DNA of 64,000 nt. Source: Zygnema cylindricum (taxonomy: Eukaryota; Streptophyta; Zygnematophyceae; Zygnematales; Zygnemataceae). The position numbers and the translations under genes are program-made. The DNA lies in contig JBBHKE010001625.1 in assembly GCA_037447655.1 (NCBI GenBank), positions 56,276 to 120,275 of the forward strand, read 5' to 3'. Shown in pieces: positions 37,405 through 53,419 of this stretch. The notes beneath the pieces are model-generated. The model was not told where the DNA came from, searched no databases, and saw only the letters and a list, made by a program, of their open reading frames with translations. Positions within the stretch are counted from its first letter, which is position 1. The number at the start of each line of letters is the position of its first letter.

Positions 37405-37672
37405 GTGCGCACTGTACGAAATATTCATTAAATTACTCCATACATAATATGCGCACGGGACATCTACGTCTGGTCGTTGGTTTCGTTTAAAACTTTTGTC
37501 ATCGTATTTTTCATTAGTGATTAAATATTTAAATGTTTTTCTATGAAGTTATTTTTAGTATGAAGTCCAATTCGGTCAACGCATTCTAAAAACTATTGAA
37601 TTTTGTTCGTGGGCATATTCGTTATTTTTCGGGCGTTTCATGCGTGCGTTGTATGCGCATGAGACATCTATG
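37405..37672 (+). repeat. 268-bp direct repeat A'
   Basis: Second copy of 32475-32742; it ends GAGACATCTATG and carries the outer terminus of the 6.5-kb composite. Confidence 0.82.
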
Positions 37673-37680
37673 GAGAAACC

Positions 37681-39550
37681 TCTTGTTTGACTGTGTACCT
37701 CACTTCAGGACCAACCGCCGTTATTGCATCGCTCACCAAATCACACGCAAAAATCTAATTAAAGACGTGGACCATAATCTACCACGTCTGTTGGAACTAA
37801 ATTAAAATTAATAACGCTATTTTTTTCACCACGCGACTTATATCTCCACGCTAATAGCGATTCAAGGTGTACACGTCGGTTACGCACAAATGTTGCTTGG
37901 TGTATACCACCAAAAATCCAGGTTAAGCTTCACCATGCGGAGGTTTATCGATAACCGTATGTCCAATTATTGACAACGTTATCTCTCCAATTTTTCAATG
38001 CCGATGCGACGATACATTCGTTTATCTTGGTCGCGTAGACGTGGTGCAATCATACCTAGGCTACTATGTTGGATCCCATTAAAACTTTAAGCATCCATGG
38101 ACCAAAATAGTACTGAAATCGTTGACCTTCTTAGAAGTCCGAGTGTCGACTCCGATACTTGTATATTGCAACAAGCATAGACATCGCTTGCGTCTTTCGG
38201 CTCGAAGGGAGTGCTACCACTACCTGTTTGTTCTTTCCAATTTGTACACGACATACTTCTATCATGAGTACAAGCACTTATTCTTGTGCCATCGAGAAAG
38301 AATTTCCAAAACTCGACTTCTTTACAAGCAGCCAATCAATAAATTGCAAAACAAATGATCACATGTGCTAAGAAGTGTGATGTGAAAACACTCACTTTCT
38401 AACGAAGCCATATGTTAAGATGGAAGAATCACATTTCACATCGAAAGTAAATTGGAAGTGTAAAACCAAAAACAAAAAGATACTTTCTTGACGTTCATTC
38501 CATTTTTTCACCTCTTTTACGAATCCTCAAGGCTTAATGCGATACAAAAAAGTTGAGAAGCCGAGAAATGGAAAAATCGAAAAGAAACGAAAGCAAAAAA
38601 ACAAAACGGGAAGTGGAATTCCAAAATTTGGGAATCGATACAAATACAGCTATTTCAACAGCAAAAACAATTTATTTTGCGTCTCATTTTTTTATTTTTT
38701 TTGTTTTTTGTTTTTTGGTACACTTTTCCAACAATACAACAGTGAACTTAATCCAGATTACGACCACAGACAGGTGTTCAGAAGCAGATTTCCTCTCTCT
38801 CCCTCCTACCCAAACATTGTGGTCTTTCACTTCTCTATCAAATTCTGTGAACAGAACCTTCAAATCTGTACAAAATAAAGTGGACCTTCACCTAGAAAAG
38901 AAAAAAAAAGAAAAAACATATCTACAAAAGAAGAAAAAAAGGAAAGAAAATAGAGACGAAAGAAAAAATAAAACTGCCATTCCATTTCTAATCTCAAACT
39001 AAGAGAAAAAATAAGTTGTAATTATTCGGAACACAATGTTACAAACCTAAAGGCCTTTTTTTATTTGTTTAAAGAAGAAGATAATACATTCATTTTTTTG
39101 CTCATCATGGCTCGTAAATCCGTAAAAACTCAAAAAGGAAAAAAAATAAAATAACTAGACCGCTTTTTGCAAACCACAAACTCTTTCAAAAAACGTCGAT
39201 TTCTTTTTACGTCATCAATATACATCTTTTGACTTTTTTTTTGTTTGTTTGTTTATTTTTCCCTAAAATAGTGAACCTCCGAAATCCTCCAAATTATCAA
39301 ATTGAAGGCACAAAAATACTCCTTTCTTCCACCTTTTTCTCCCTTTTTCTCCTTCCTTTACACTCCTTTTTTGCCATCCTTTTCCTTGTCTTTTTTTTTC
39401 CTTTTCTCACTTTGCCTTTCCCCTCCACTTTCCCCTTTCCTCAAACCTATTGACCTTGGATTAGACTCCTTCCTTCACTCCTCCCTGCTCTCCCTTTTGA
39501 CTTTCTTTGTCAGGCCCTTTAAAATCATGTAACCTTCTCCCCACTAAAAC
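37681..39550. other. Spacer with a solo TA-1 terminus
   Basis: The sequence CGCTAATAGCGATTCAAGGTG|TA (37849-37869) is a right terminus of the TA-1 family without a matching left end nearby. An 82-codon minus-strand frame (38087-38335) is unassigned. The C-terminal exon of the ligase gene at 39551 should lie somewhere here but could not be identified. CT-rich stretch at 39320-39500. Confidence 0.45.
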
Positions 39551-44231
<4,681 letters not shown>

Positions 44232-44904
44232 CTGCAAAAAAGGCATCAGTTTTTCTTAAGACCAGTTTTTTACTTAGACAGGTGTCGATTGACAAGGGAA
44301 AGGGAAAGTAGCATTCGATTAAATAAAATTCAATTCGTATTTTATGATTATGCATCTGGATTGGCTTTATTTTACGTTTTTGCTTTTGGGTGAGAAGGAG
44401 AGTAGTAAATGGAGACTCCATTCTCTACAGCCTGTGATTTTGTTAAAAATAAAAATGTAATAAACTTAAATTCTTCCCCCACTGCCTCTAACCAAAACAC
44501 GGAACAAAAAATTCACATTTTTTAAATTCAAAACTCGAGTTTTTAGAGAAATGTGCCACCCTGAATAAGGAGATACTAAAAAACCCTGAAAAGGTCAATA
44601 TTACATAAAGCGATTAGGTAGTGGAAAAAAAAATTCAAAAACAGTTGACAAAACACACCCAGAAACACGAAAAATTTACAGAAACAAGCTGAGAAACAAA
44701 AAGGGCTCACAAAAACATGCCGGGAACCACAGAAAGCTTACAAAAACACACGAGAAACAGAAAAAGTTTACAAAAATAAGCTAGTAACCTAAAACGTTTA
44801 CCAGAAGTTCACAAAAAAACAGAAAAAAAAAAAAGAAAGCATCTAAGGTTGAGAAGAAACATGGATGGAGCCAATGGGAGAGCTGCTTGTAAACCAGCAT
44901 AACA

Positions 44905-44950
44905 AAAACCCTAAAAAACCCTAAAAAACCCTAAAAAACCCTAAAAAAAC
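44905..44950 (-). repeat. Interstitial CCCTAAAAAA array, four units
   Basis: Four copies of AACCCTAAAA-type 10-mers, the reverse complement of the 33700 array. It is not present at the matching place in the other duplicate (20105-20125 has only CCCCAAAAAAATCCC). Confidence 0.8.
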
Positions 44951-45426
44951 TTCTTTAAAAAAATGTCAAAAGTTCCTCACCATTTAGTATTTAGGGTTAG
45001 GGTTACGAGGCTCAGCCGTATGTTCCACAAATTGGAGCAACGCCTGCTGATCAAAAAGAAAACAGAAAACAAAGAAAATATTGTGTAAAAAAAAAATAAT
45101 GGGGAGAGAGAGAGAGAGACCAACTCTCCTTCTCTCTCACTCTTCCTTTTAGAAGAGATCATGGACTAAACCGTACAAATAGTGAACAATTGCTGTGCAA
45201 TAAACCTCAACTTCCATCCATTCGAGGATACAAAACCCAGATTTTGCACCGTACAAGAATAGGGGCACACCTATCTCATCCTCTAGTCTGAGGCCTGATT
45301 CAGGCGATGGACTAGATTTTGATTCCCGGGGGAGGGGGAGGGGGAGGGGGTCATTGGAAACTTACTGCTGCTAAAGCTGTGACGTTATTTTTTATTTGAT
45401 TGCAGCTTTAACACTCACTCTAATTG

Positions 45427-45434
45427 TGACGTCA
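45427..45434. promoter_or_regulatory. TGACGTCA palindrome, copy 2
   Basis: Same site and context (AACACTCACTCTAA before it) as 20447-20454. A related TGTGACGTTAT lies 50 bp upstream at 45379. Confidence 0.35.
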
Positions 45435-46144
45435 CACAGGAAAGTCGGCCGTTCGGGAGGGAGAGAGAGTGCACTATATCTCATATTCAAAAAAAGCCTC
45501 TCGACATCCTCGGCTTGCATCGGAGCTCGAGACGGAGCGATTCCTTCCCCGCTGCCAAAAATAAGAAAAGGAGAAAATCGCGCCGAAAATAGAATCGGCC
45601 GCAAATCGCCACCGTACCGGAAAGGCCTAACTTCCAGCGGGCAGCTGCAGAAAGGTTTTTTGAAGAAAAAGAAAGACAAAGAGGAAAGAACAAAAAAAAA
45701 GATAAGGAACGGAAAGGAATGGAAAAGAGAAAGGAAACGGCAGATAAGACAAAATGAAAGGAAAGTGGAAAGGAAAGGAAAGGGAAAACGAAAACGAAAG
45801 GACAGGAAAGGCAGGAAAGTTCGTTCGTTCTAATGAAACGGTAAATCGCGAAACAGAAAACGAATCCACATCCGGTAAGAACAAAGTCCTGCTCGGTTAG
45901 AGTTTCCCCGACGCGGCTCCGTGAGGTGGAGGAGTTCCATGTTCTCGGTCGTACAGTTACACATGCACTTACAATGACGTGTTCCGTGGAATCAGTTCAA
46001 TACTTTCACAGGAGACTCCGGTAACAAGTTCCATGGACTCCGTTCGTCAAGTGCACACCCAATTTCGGTAGCGTCACCTCAACTGGCGTTCCATCGAGTC
46101 TTAAGGCCGTTCGTTCCAAGGCCCTATCACGCTACAGTACAGTA

Positions 46145-46360
46145 CAACCTTGAATAGTCATTAGCGTCAATGTTTTTCGCCACTTAAAACATCTTTTCTC
46201 CGTACATACCTGTTGGATTTTCAATTTGAGACCGCCAATCGGAAGCTGAGAATGTTACCTTTCAATCGCAACCGTCAGATCCAAAATCCGTTAAGTGTCT
46301 ACTGAAAAAAGATGTTTTAAGTGGCGAAAAAAACATTGACGCTAATAGCGATTCACGGTG
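46145..46360. mobile_element. TA-flanked TIR element, family TA-1, 216 bp
   Basis: Left arm after TA: CAACCTTGAATAGTCATTAG then CGTCAATGTTTTTCGCCACTT. The right arm ATTGACGCTAATAGCGATTC ACGGTG is followed by TA (46361-46362). The arms pair over about 60 bp, including AAGTGGCGAAAAAAACATTG, so the transcript would fold into a long hairpin. Confidence 0.78.
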
Positions 46361-46433
46361 TACAGCCTGCCGTCGCCGCCGCTCTCAAGTCCGTTGCAAT
46401 CATTGCAGCTCCAACCTGGAGGGCATAGAAAAC

Positions 46434-47654
46434 CATAGATGTCCCGTGCGCATATTACGCACGGTATAAACTAACGAATACTACGTACGGTACGCATCAA
46501 ACGATTTTGAAAAGTTAATGAAATGCGTACCTTACTTTGTACCCGTATATCTGTGGTACACTTATTTCCACTTCCCGTATATTTTCGTACTCTTTAGGTC
46601 TATTAAAGGAGATTTTAGGGTTTTTAGGGTACATTCCCGGACGTTCTCGAATAATTTAGTACAGCTGCCTTAGATTTTTCGTAATTTTACGTGCAGTGTC
46701 CTTATATTTTCATACTTCTTAAGGGTATGTATTTTAGAGTTTTAAGGGTACATGCCGTACATTTCCGTATATTTCAATACAGCTACGTTACATTTTCTGT
46801 ATATTTACGTACAATGCTCACATATTCGTGTTTTTAGGGTTATTTAAGGGGGATATTAGGGATTTCCGGGTACATTTTCGTACGTTGCCGTATGTTTTAG
46901 TAACTACACCGCGAATCATAATTAGAGTAAATTACTCTAATTCGGTCGCTCAAAATTTTGACTCTATCACATGAAATAGAGTAAATGATTCTAATTTTTT
47001 CATTTTTCTATTTAAGGTAAAGTTAAATTAGCGTTTTCAATTCTAATATAGGTTCGTTTTAAATAGTATGGAGTACAGACGACCTTCGACCGTGCATAAT
47101 TGTACTTTATTAAGTAAAAAAATACAAATAATGATTTAATACAGGCCGTTTTCATGTAACTGCGTTTTAACAAACCGCGTAGTGCAAAGGCTGTAGCGAC
47201 GATAAACTGTACGTTTTGCCAAATTCTGTACGAATACCTTATTTACAGTAGAGGATATTAGCGTGCCAAATTAGAGTACTTTAATAAATTAGAGTAAACT
47301 TCATCATTGGAACAAATCTATCACATAAATTAGCGTTCATTACTCTATTTTTTTTTTAGTTTTTGTACTCTAATTTTTTCATTAGTCTAATTACGATTCG
47401 CGGTGTACTGTCATAGATTTTACGTACTTTTAGGATTTTTAGGGTACACGTATAGTTTTGTAACTATCCGTATTTTTCCGTACTCTTTCATATTTTGTAA
47501 GGATTTTTTAGGGTCATGATTGCCGTACATGCTCGCATATGTTCGTACATGTTCGTACATCGAAATCTAACGAATTTTAACGAAATGTATAAAATACACG
47601 AATACTACGTATTTTCATAAAAAAGTTGAAATCCGTACAAATTGGACATCAGCA
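46434..47654. mobile_element. 8-bp-TSD TIR element (hAT-like), copy 3
   Basis: CATAGATGTCCCGTGCGCAT at 46434; the right end reads ATTGGACATCAGCA (47641-47654), with the last four bases decayed from TATG. Flanks TAGAAAAC (46426-46433, 47655-47662) are identical 8-bp repeats. The interior is GTAC-rich and contains a TA-1 element. No transposase. Confidence 0.75.
46907..47405. mobile_element. TA-flanked TIR element, family TA-1, nested in hAT-like copy 3
   Basis: TA|CACCGCGAATC at the left and GATTCGCGGTG|TA at the right are perfect 11-bp inverted repeats. The interior is AT-rich with repeated ATTAGAGTAAA and no coding frame. Confidence 0.8.
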
Positions 47655-47662
47655 TAGAAAAC

Positions 47663-48336
47663 GAGAGGGGCGAACAAAAACAACTGCAATAAGAGGTTGG
47701 GCGTTCACATTAAAACTTCCGTCGATCATTCCGTGGACTAATAGAACCGATTATTGTTCATCGATTTGCTTGAACAAAAAAACGTTTGTGCATCATCCGC
47801 TTAATCTTGACAACTCGTGACGAACCTGCTTCGTTGCTTGTCTCATAGCGTGTTCCCACCGGAAAAAAAATCATTTCCGCAATAGACGGACGTTCGAACA
47901 ATGTACGGCTTTTCCGAACACCGACTTTGTAGATTTTGAAGTTCTCGGAAAACCGTACAAACGGAATTCCTCAAAATATCGCGGGATATAGAAGTAGGGT
48001 AAAAGTCGCATCTTTCTGTGAAACAGGCCAACGATAACCCGAAAAGCTGACGTAGCAAAAACAACATCCAAACGGCTATTTCATTGTTTTCGCGCGCAAA
48101 ATCTGCATGACTTAGAGCCATCGTCGTCGTCCTTCGAACATAGTAAATTTGGAAATCCGCAGGTTTGTTTTCGCGCCTTTGTTTGATGACGTCAAAGCGT
48201 ACGACATGTCATAGGACACCTTTGATGGAAGTTACGTGCCAAAATTTTGGTGTGAACAACACCCATTTTCCGATGAGTTTTCGGAAAATCAACGGAATGG
48301 GCAAAAAGTTACAAATGCTCCGGTGGGTAGGGGCTA
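47663..48336. other. Non-coding spacer
   Basis: A 92-codon minus-strand frame (47843-48121) has no recognised domain. Nothing else seen. Confidence 0.45.
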
Positions 48337-48339
48337 TCA

Positions 48340-49079
48340 GGGTGAAGTTCCATTAGACGAAAAGTGAGGTTGTTTACAGAAATTTAGACCTCTCCGCACT
48401 ACATCGTACCTCTTATTTTGTTCTCTTATTTTGTTTTTATATGGAAAACAACATTACACAGATTCTTGCCAATATTCTCCAAAAGTTTGGGAGTTAACAA
48501 TGACCGTTGGATATTTTTTCGCGAAGCATTAGCTTCGAAAGTTTCTGTAATTGGTGAAGTACCTCGCGAGGTACATCACCAATCACAGATTTTTATGAGC
48601 CGCGATACGTTGGATAATGAGCATATGTGTCAAAATGAAAACCAACGGAAATCAAAAAATTTCGCACACGAAATACGCATTCAAAAATTGAACAAAAAAT
48701 ACAAATAAAATGTCGTAACGCACTTTCTTCACACTATTTCTGTTGGCGCCCATTTGTCACACTATTTTTGGCAGCGCTCATTCGTCACGCGAAAAAACAG
48801 AAACCCTAAAAAAATGAGGTGGTATTTGACAAGGCGTCTGCAAAGAGTAAAAAATTTGTGTTGAACGATGACGTGGTACGCTCGTGCATGGTACATAAAT
48901 GAAAATTTTGGTCGGTGTGAAAATCATTGACGATTTTTAACATCCGATATTAGCTCACGTGGTACCACTAAACTATGAACACGTGGATTACAGACTCCGC
49001 GCAACGGAACTTCGTTCAAATTGTAGCATTCTGTAATGTTGGCCGTACAATTACAGAATGTCCTAATGGAACCTCACCC
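48340..49079. mobile_element. TIR element with TCA/CCA target site (PIF-like), copy 4
   Basis: GGGTGAAGTTCCATTAGACG at 48340 and TAATGGAACCTCACCC ending at 49079. The left 3-bp flank is TCA, the right CCA (one difference). It is collinear with copy 1 (10271-11004) for its whole length, including the central palindrome 48544-48589 (two mismatches). Confidence 0.78.
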
Positions 49080-49082
49080 CCA

Positions 49083-50264
49083 ATGTGTGCATAACCAATT
49101 CTTTCAATTACGTGTGCTCATTTAGGTGTGCGAAGTTCTACCGGTTTGCCAAAATAAAAAAGTACAACCAAACACGAACTTAAGTACATGTTAAATAACT
49201 AAACATAAACATATAGTTAATCTTACTTTTTTTTTTAAACCCTAAATAAGGCAGTTCAACTACAGCTAAAATAAATCAATCGGCATTAGAAGTTGAAAAA
49301 AAAGTAAATAACACGGAAATTAATTCCCCTTTAAAAAACCTTTCCTCTAATGATGATTATTGGAGTAGGTTTCAAAGGAGAATCATTCGTCAGCATCTTC
49401 AATAAGCCTAATTTAATCCAATTTCCTTAAAAGATTATAATACGAGAGCAGTCAACTTTGAGAGCTAATCTTCAATACTCTTTTTACTCATAAATTGAAT
49501 TATTGGTTTTGTGATGGACAAGTGGCATGATGTCCACAACAACAGTGAATCATTAGTAGAATCAATGATTTTTTCGTCGCTGAAAACATCCTTTCTTTGT
49601 GCACACATGTCTTTTTATCAACCCGAAAATTGCGATGAAAAGGTAAGGATATTACCCTTCGACTGGTAGTGTCCAAACGGGGGTTAAACACTTGTGCACG
49701 GAGAAACAATGATTGACGCATCAAAAATGCCATTGACACTATTATTGATTCATGATGTAGTTTTTTTTTTTATTTTTACCCCTTGTTTCCAAGATCATTA
49801 TGCAAATCACGTGGCCATATAACCAAAAATCATGTGAGATTTTTTGGATTACTTTAGACGTTGCCCCTTTTTTTTCCCTATGTACTCAAACGGATCACCA
49901 ACGCGGGGTTTTGATCAGGCTTCTTGTTGTTATTGATATTACTATTATTAAACATGAAGAAGGGAAGCCCAAAGGTTTTGTATCTAACAAATACTACAAT
50001 AAAACCTATACAACTGTTCATCGAACCTATAAATTAGTCTCATTGGACAATAAGAACGACAACCACAACAACAAAAAACGATACCAAAAATTAAACCAAG
50101 AAAACTTTGTATTTGTAAGTGTAGATTCCCAAAGTTCTACGGAGTAAATGGTCTTTCTCTCTTAATTTTTTGTTGATTATCGACAAGCTACACATTTGAG
50201 TTATTAATAAGAAAAGGAAAACCAATATGATTTTTTTCAAACAAGAAATTAGTAATGTGTTATT
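49083..50264. other. AT-rich non-coding spacer
   Basis: A 115-codon plus frame (49800-50147) is Asn/Lys-rich and unassigned; I see no splice structure supporting it. Confidence 0.45.
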
Positions 50265-50495
50265 CAATCCTAAACAAAAAAGGCACCAACGACCATTGAA
50301 GCAAAAAAATCAAAACACAAGTATACAACTTTTCCAACAAACATAAATGCTTGCTAATTTTCCAAGCCATTTTTAGCATTTAGCGCCCTTCAGATTTTTG
50401 GTAGGTCTCTCTCTTGCTCTCTCACCCCCCTCAGACAGTCTTCCTTCCACTATCTCCACACAACCCCCTCCTCTCCCCTCTATCCTGCCCCTCTT
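50265..50495 (+). repeat. Direct repeat D1
   Basis: Runs from AATCCTAAACAAAAAAGGCA to CCTGCCCCTCTTCC. Nearly identical to 51173-51392 apart from a 19-bp insertion near 50355. Confidence 0.85.
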
Positions 50496-51172
50496 CCGGA
50501 CCGTACAGATAAATGTACGGCGGGTACACTCAAATGTACGTCTTATTCTCCAGACGTACGGAAACTGTACGTCTTATTCTCCGGACGTACGAATCCAGTA
50601 AAAACGATGTACCTTTCACATCCGACGCCATGGCTTTGTCCCTTTGTTCCTTGAGATCCACTGGGGACCTGCCACGTGTCAGCCTGTCAGCTTTTTTGGC
50701 ATAAGCTGCCAAAAGAGCCATTCCGGATGCTGGCGCTCACGCTGGCCGTCCGCTCTTGTTTTCTCACTCCAAGTCGTCCGTTCGATTTCGGCGGCACGCA
50801 GAATGTTATTTTGCGTCCGTTGTACTTTTGTGTGCGCCGGCCTTTTACAGTTCCATGTTCACCAGTTTTTGGTAAAATTACGTGCGTCGCCGTAAAACTT
50901 TTGTTCAGTTAACCGGCTAACGTTTATATGCTGCGCTATCCGTAATAAATTGCAGCTAAACGGTAAAGGCACATATTTTTATACGTGGCATGCCATGCTA
51001 TATAAAATAAATAAAATAATACAGTATTTTATAAAGTGCTATTGTATGCATACTATATATTTATTAAGTTATCGCCGATATGGAATTTGTTGGTCCCAGA
51101 CCGATATATCGGAATCTCTGACCGTTCGATAACCGATAACTATCGGTATCGGTGTTATCGCGATAAGTTTTT
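50496..51172 (-). mobile_element. Reverse-oriented copy of the 27.2-28.0 kb CGATA-type element
   Basis: The interior 50590-50760 matches 27590-27735 in reverse (CCTTTCACATCCGACGCCAT; GCCACGTGTCAGCCTGTCAG). The right end carries ATCGGTGTTATCGCGATAAG, the complement of the left end at 27175-27200. It sits exactly between direct repeats D1 and D2. Confidence 0.72.
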
Positions 51173-51392
51173 TCAATCCCAAACAAAAAAGGCACCAACA
51201 GCCATTGAAGCAAAAAAATCTCAACACAAGAACACAACTTTTCCAACAAACATAAATGCTTTTAGCATTTAGCACCCTTCAAATTTTTGGTAGGTCTCTC
51301 TCTTGCTCTCTCACCCCCCTCAAACAGTCTTCCTTCCACTATCTCCATACAACCCCCTCCTCTCCCCTCTATCCTGCCCCTCTTCCTCCACC
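51173..51392 (+). repeat. Direct repeat D2
   Basis: Second copy of 50265-50495; what follows (CCACCTCCTCCACTG) is unique. Confidence 0.85.
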
Positions 51393-51691
51393 TCCTCCAC
51401 TGTTTTTAGGTAGTCCAAATGACACTAGAGACATCATTTTTTTAGGTGGTGTTACAAGTATTTCTGAATCGTTTTACTGGAACAAAAAAAAATAAATATT
51501 AATTGTAATGCTATTTAGTCTTCAAAGGTGCAAACAAACTAGGACCGGATTAGTATTATGAACTCAAATAGCACAATTCTAAGTGGTTGGTGGCTAGCCC
51601 ATCTCGGCCAAAAAACCTTCATTTCTTTGATATTAAGCAACAACAAACATTACCAAAAGAAATTTTTATGCGCAAATTTTGAGGTGTTCTC

Positions 51692-53410
51692 CTATTGACC
51701 GCCAGAATGCTTTCCAACTCCAAGAAGATGTTTTCCAACTCCTGGAGGATGCTTTCCAACTCCTGGAGGATGTTTTCCAACTCCAGGAGGATGTTTTCCA
51801 ACTCTTGGAGGATGTTTTCCAACTCCGGGAGGATGTTTTCCAACTCCGGGAGGATGTTTTCCGACACCCGGGGGGTGTTTCCCAACGCCTGGAGGATGTC
51901 GCCTTCCTGTAGAAAATTGTGAATAATGTTAAATAATTGAGTTAATTAAAAAATACAAAATGTTCAATAGACAGGATTCAAAAAAATACAAAATAAAATA
52001 CTTGGAGGAGCAATTATCGCCATCTTTCCAAGGTAGAATGACCTGTAAAATGCCTCGTTCTTTACCAGAAAGAATGAATATACTGAACAAGCTTGTGAAT
52101 GAAATGCAATTTCTCGAATGATGATTTGCACCAATTTACTTAATCAAAATGCCCAACTAGAAAGGCGAATTAGAAAGAAAAAACAAAAAAACACAATTCT
52201 TTGACATTATATTTTAAACATTGATTCTTTTTCAAACAACTTAATTTCATTAAAAAATGCTACTTTAAGCTAGAGGTACCATAAGCTTGTATTTGTGGTA
52301 GTTTGTTGAAAAATAATAGGTATATTGTTAAAGTTTCAATTTCATGCAAAGATTATACCCCTTGAAAGAACACGCATGTTTAAGCAGTTCAAATGTAATT
52401 AACAACAAGAAAATTTCTAATCTTTTATTATTTTCTCTATTTTCCGAATCAAGCGATCTACACAATGAATAGACAGAAGTGCAAGCAAACCTGGAAGAGG
52501 TGTCCGAGAGACGGGAAGAGGACGCACTGGAGGCAAAGGAGGAGGGCGCTGGACCACTGGAATGGAAGGATTTAGCCAAAAGCAAGGAGGAATATTTAGG
52601 ACAGCATCTAAAGAAATTCTTGAGAGGGATTTGGGAGAGGATTTTGGCACGGTTTTGGAGGGGAAGGGAGGGGGTATTTGTGTTATAACACGACTGGTTT
52701 AGTGCAATGCATTTTAAAATTGATTTTTTTTGAAACAATTCAGTTTCATTAAGAAAGGTTATGGTAAACTAGAGGTACCATAAACTTGTATTTGAGGTTG
52801 TTTGTGAGAAAACCATAGGTTTATTATCAAAGTTTCAGTTTCATGCAAATATTATTCCCCTTGAAAGAATACACATGTTTAGTCAATTCAATTTCAATTA
52901 ACGATAAAAATAAATATTGTGTCAATTTTTCCTAATTTGAAACCCTTTCCATGAGTTTTTATTTATCATTTTGTTCCTTCCAAAAGCTTAGGTTTAACAT
53001 TATTTCTCTTCTATGCATTTTTGTCATCATTAAAAACTCTAACTCCAAATGATCAGCTTCTTATTCATTCACCGATATTGAAGTACCAACCAACTGCGAG
53101 ACATGTTTTATGTCTTTATTATTCTGCTATGAAAACAATTGAATTGTACGCCTCCCCAACAAGGGCCTCTTGGTTGAGTTGCATTACAAAACGCGTCACA
53201 GTCGCTTTTATTTCGTTGATCACTTGATGCACACCCTGTTGGGAGATTTGGGCCGAATAGGCAATTGGTGGATAAGCCGTCACATTCAGGGAGCCCGTTG
53301 ACTCTGGTAACTGGCCCGGTGAAGTAGTTGTTATTAATGGTACTGCAAATATGGTTTGCCATCGTAAAAGAAAATTACTCCACAAGCCATCAATATCCAT
53401 TATAACACGT
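51692..53410 (-). CDS. Proline-rich protein with HPPGVGK heptapeptide repeats, partial gene
   Basis: Three exons on the minus strand. The last exon (51906-51692, acceptor TTTTCTACAG) encodes nine tandem HPPGVGK heptads, then HSGGQ and a stop. The exon before it (52693-52491, acceptor AAACCAG, donor CCAG|GTTTGC) reads RVITQIPPPFPSKTVPKSSP and later VVQRPPPLPPVRPLPVSRTP. The phase-1 junction is exact (P-G-R-R-HPPGVGK). An earlier candidate exon (53410-53150, acceptor TTTTTTAG, donor GC|GTACAA) reads RVIMDIDGLWSNFLLRWQ, then TAYPPIAYSAQISQQGVHQV, and joins in the correct phase. Nearly all differences among heptads are synonymous, evidence that this frame was used. It resembles plant cell-wall proline-rich proteins in composition; the family is not recognised and the 5' end is missing. 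Confidence 0.55.
52222..52402 (+). repeat. 185-bp direct repeat, intron copy 1
   Basis: Contains TAGAGGTACCATAARCTTGT and TTTCATGCAAAKATTATWCC blocks shared with 52720-52905. The two copies flank the proline-rich exon 52491-52693. Confidence 0.82.
52720..52905 (+). repeat. 185-bp direct repeat, intron copy 2
   Basis: Second copy of 52222-52402 at roughly 80-85% identity by eye, immediately upstream (gene orientation) of the proline-rich exon. Confidence 0.82.
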
Positions 53411-53419
53411 CTAAAAAAA

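Larger units (their letters stand above)
31171..37672. mobile_element. 6.5-kb composite bounded by 8-bp-TSD TIRs (hAT-like), copy 2
   Basis: Left end CATAGATGTCTC at 31171 and right end GAGACATCTATG ending at 37672 are flanked by GAGAAACC on both sides (31163-31170, 37673-37680). That 8-bp target duplication shows the whole block moved as a unit or grew after insertion. Inside are a PIF-like element, two copies of the right-end region (32475-32742, 37405-37672) and the inverted arm 33040-37404. No transposase frame was found. Confidence 0.72.

Noticed and set aside
38087-38335. 82-codon minus-strand frame, considered as a copia RNase H fragment
   Set aside because: Only a vague likeness; no DNQSA or TEAEY-type motif could be read in any frame.
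46434-47662. 11-bp target duplication GCATAGAAAAC suggesting a Mutator-like element
   Set aside because: An 8-bp TAGAAAAC duplication lets the right terminus align base for base in length with the family's CATAGATGTCC end, matching two other copies with 8-bp duplications.
51701-51900. Possible CRISPR-like array
   Set aside because: Units are contiguous 21-bp tandem repeats without spacers, in a eukaryotic exon.
51619-51912. Leucine-zipper-like ELENILQ heptads (minus) and EDVFQLL repeats (plus)
   Set aside because: These are other frames of the HPPGVGK array; substitutions are silent in the HPPGVGK frame but not in these.
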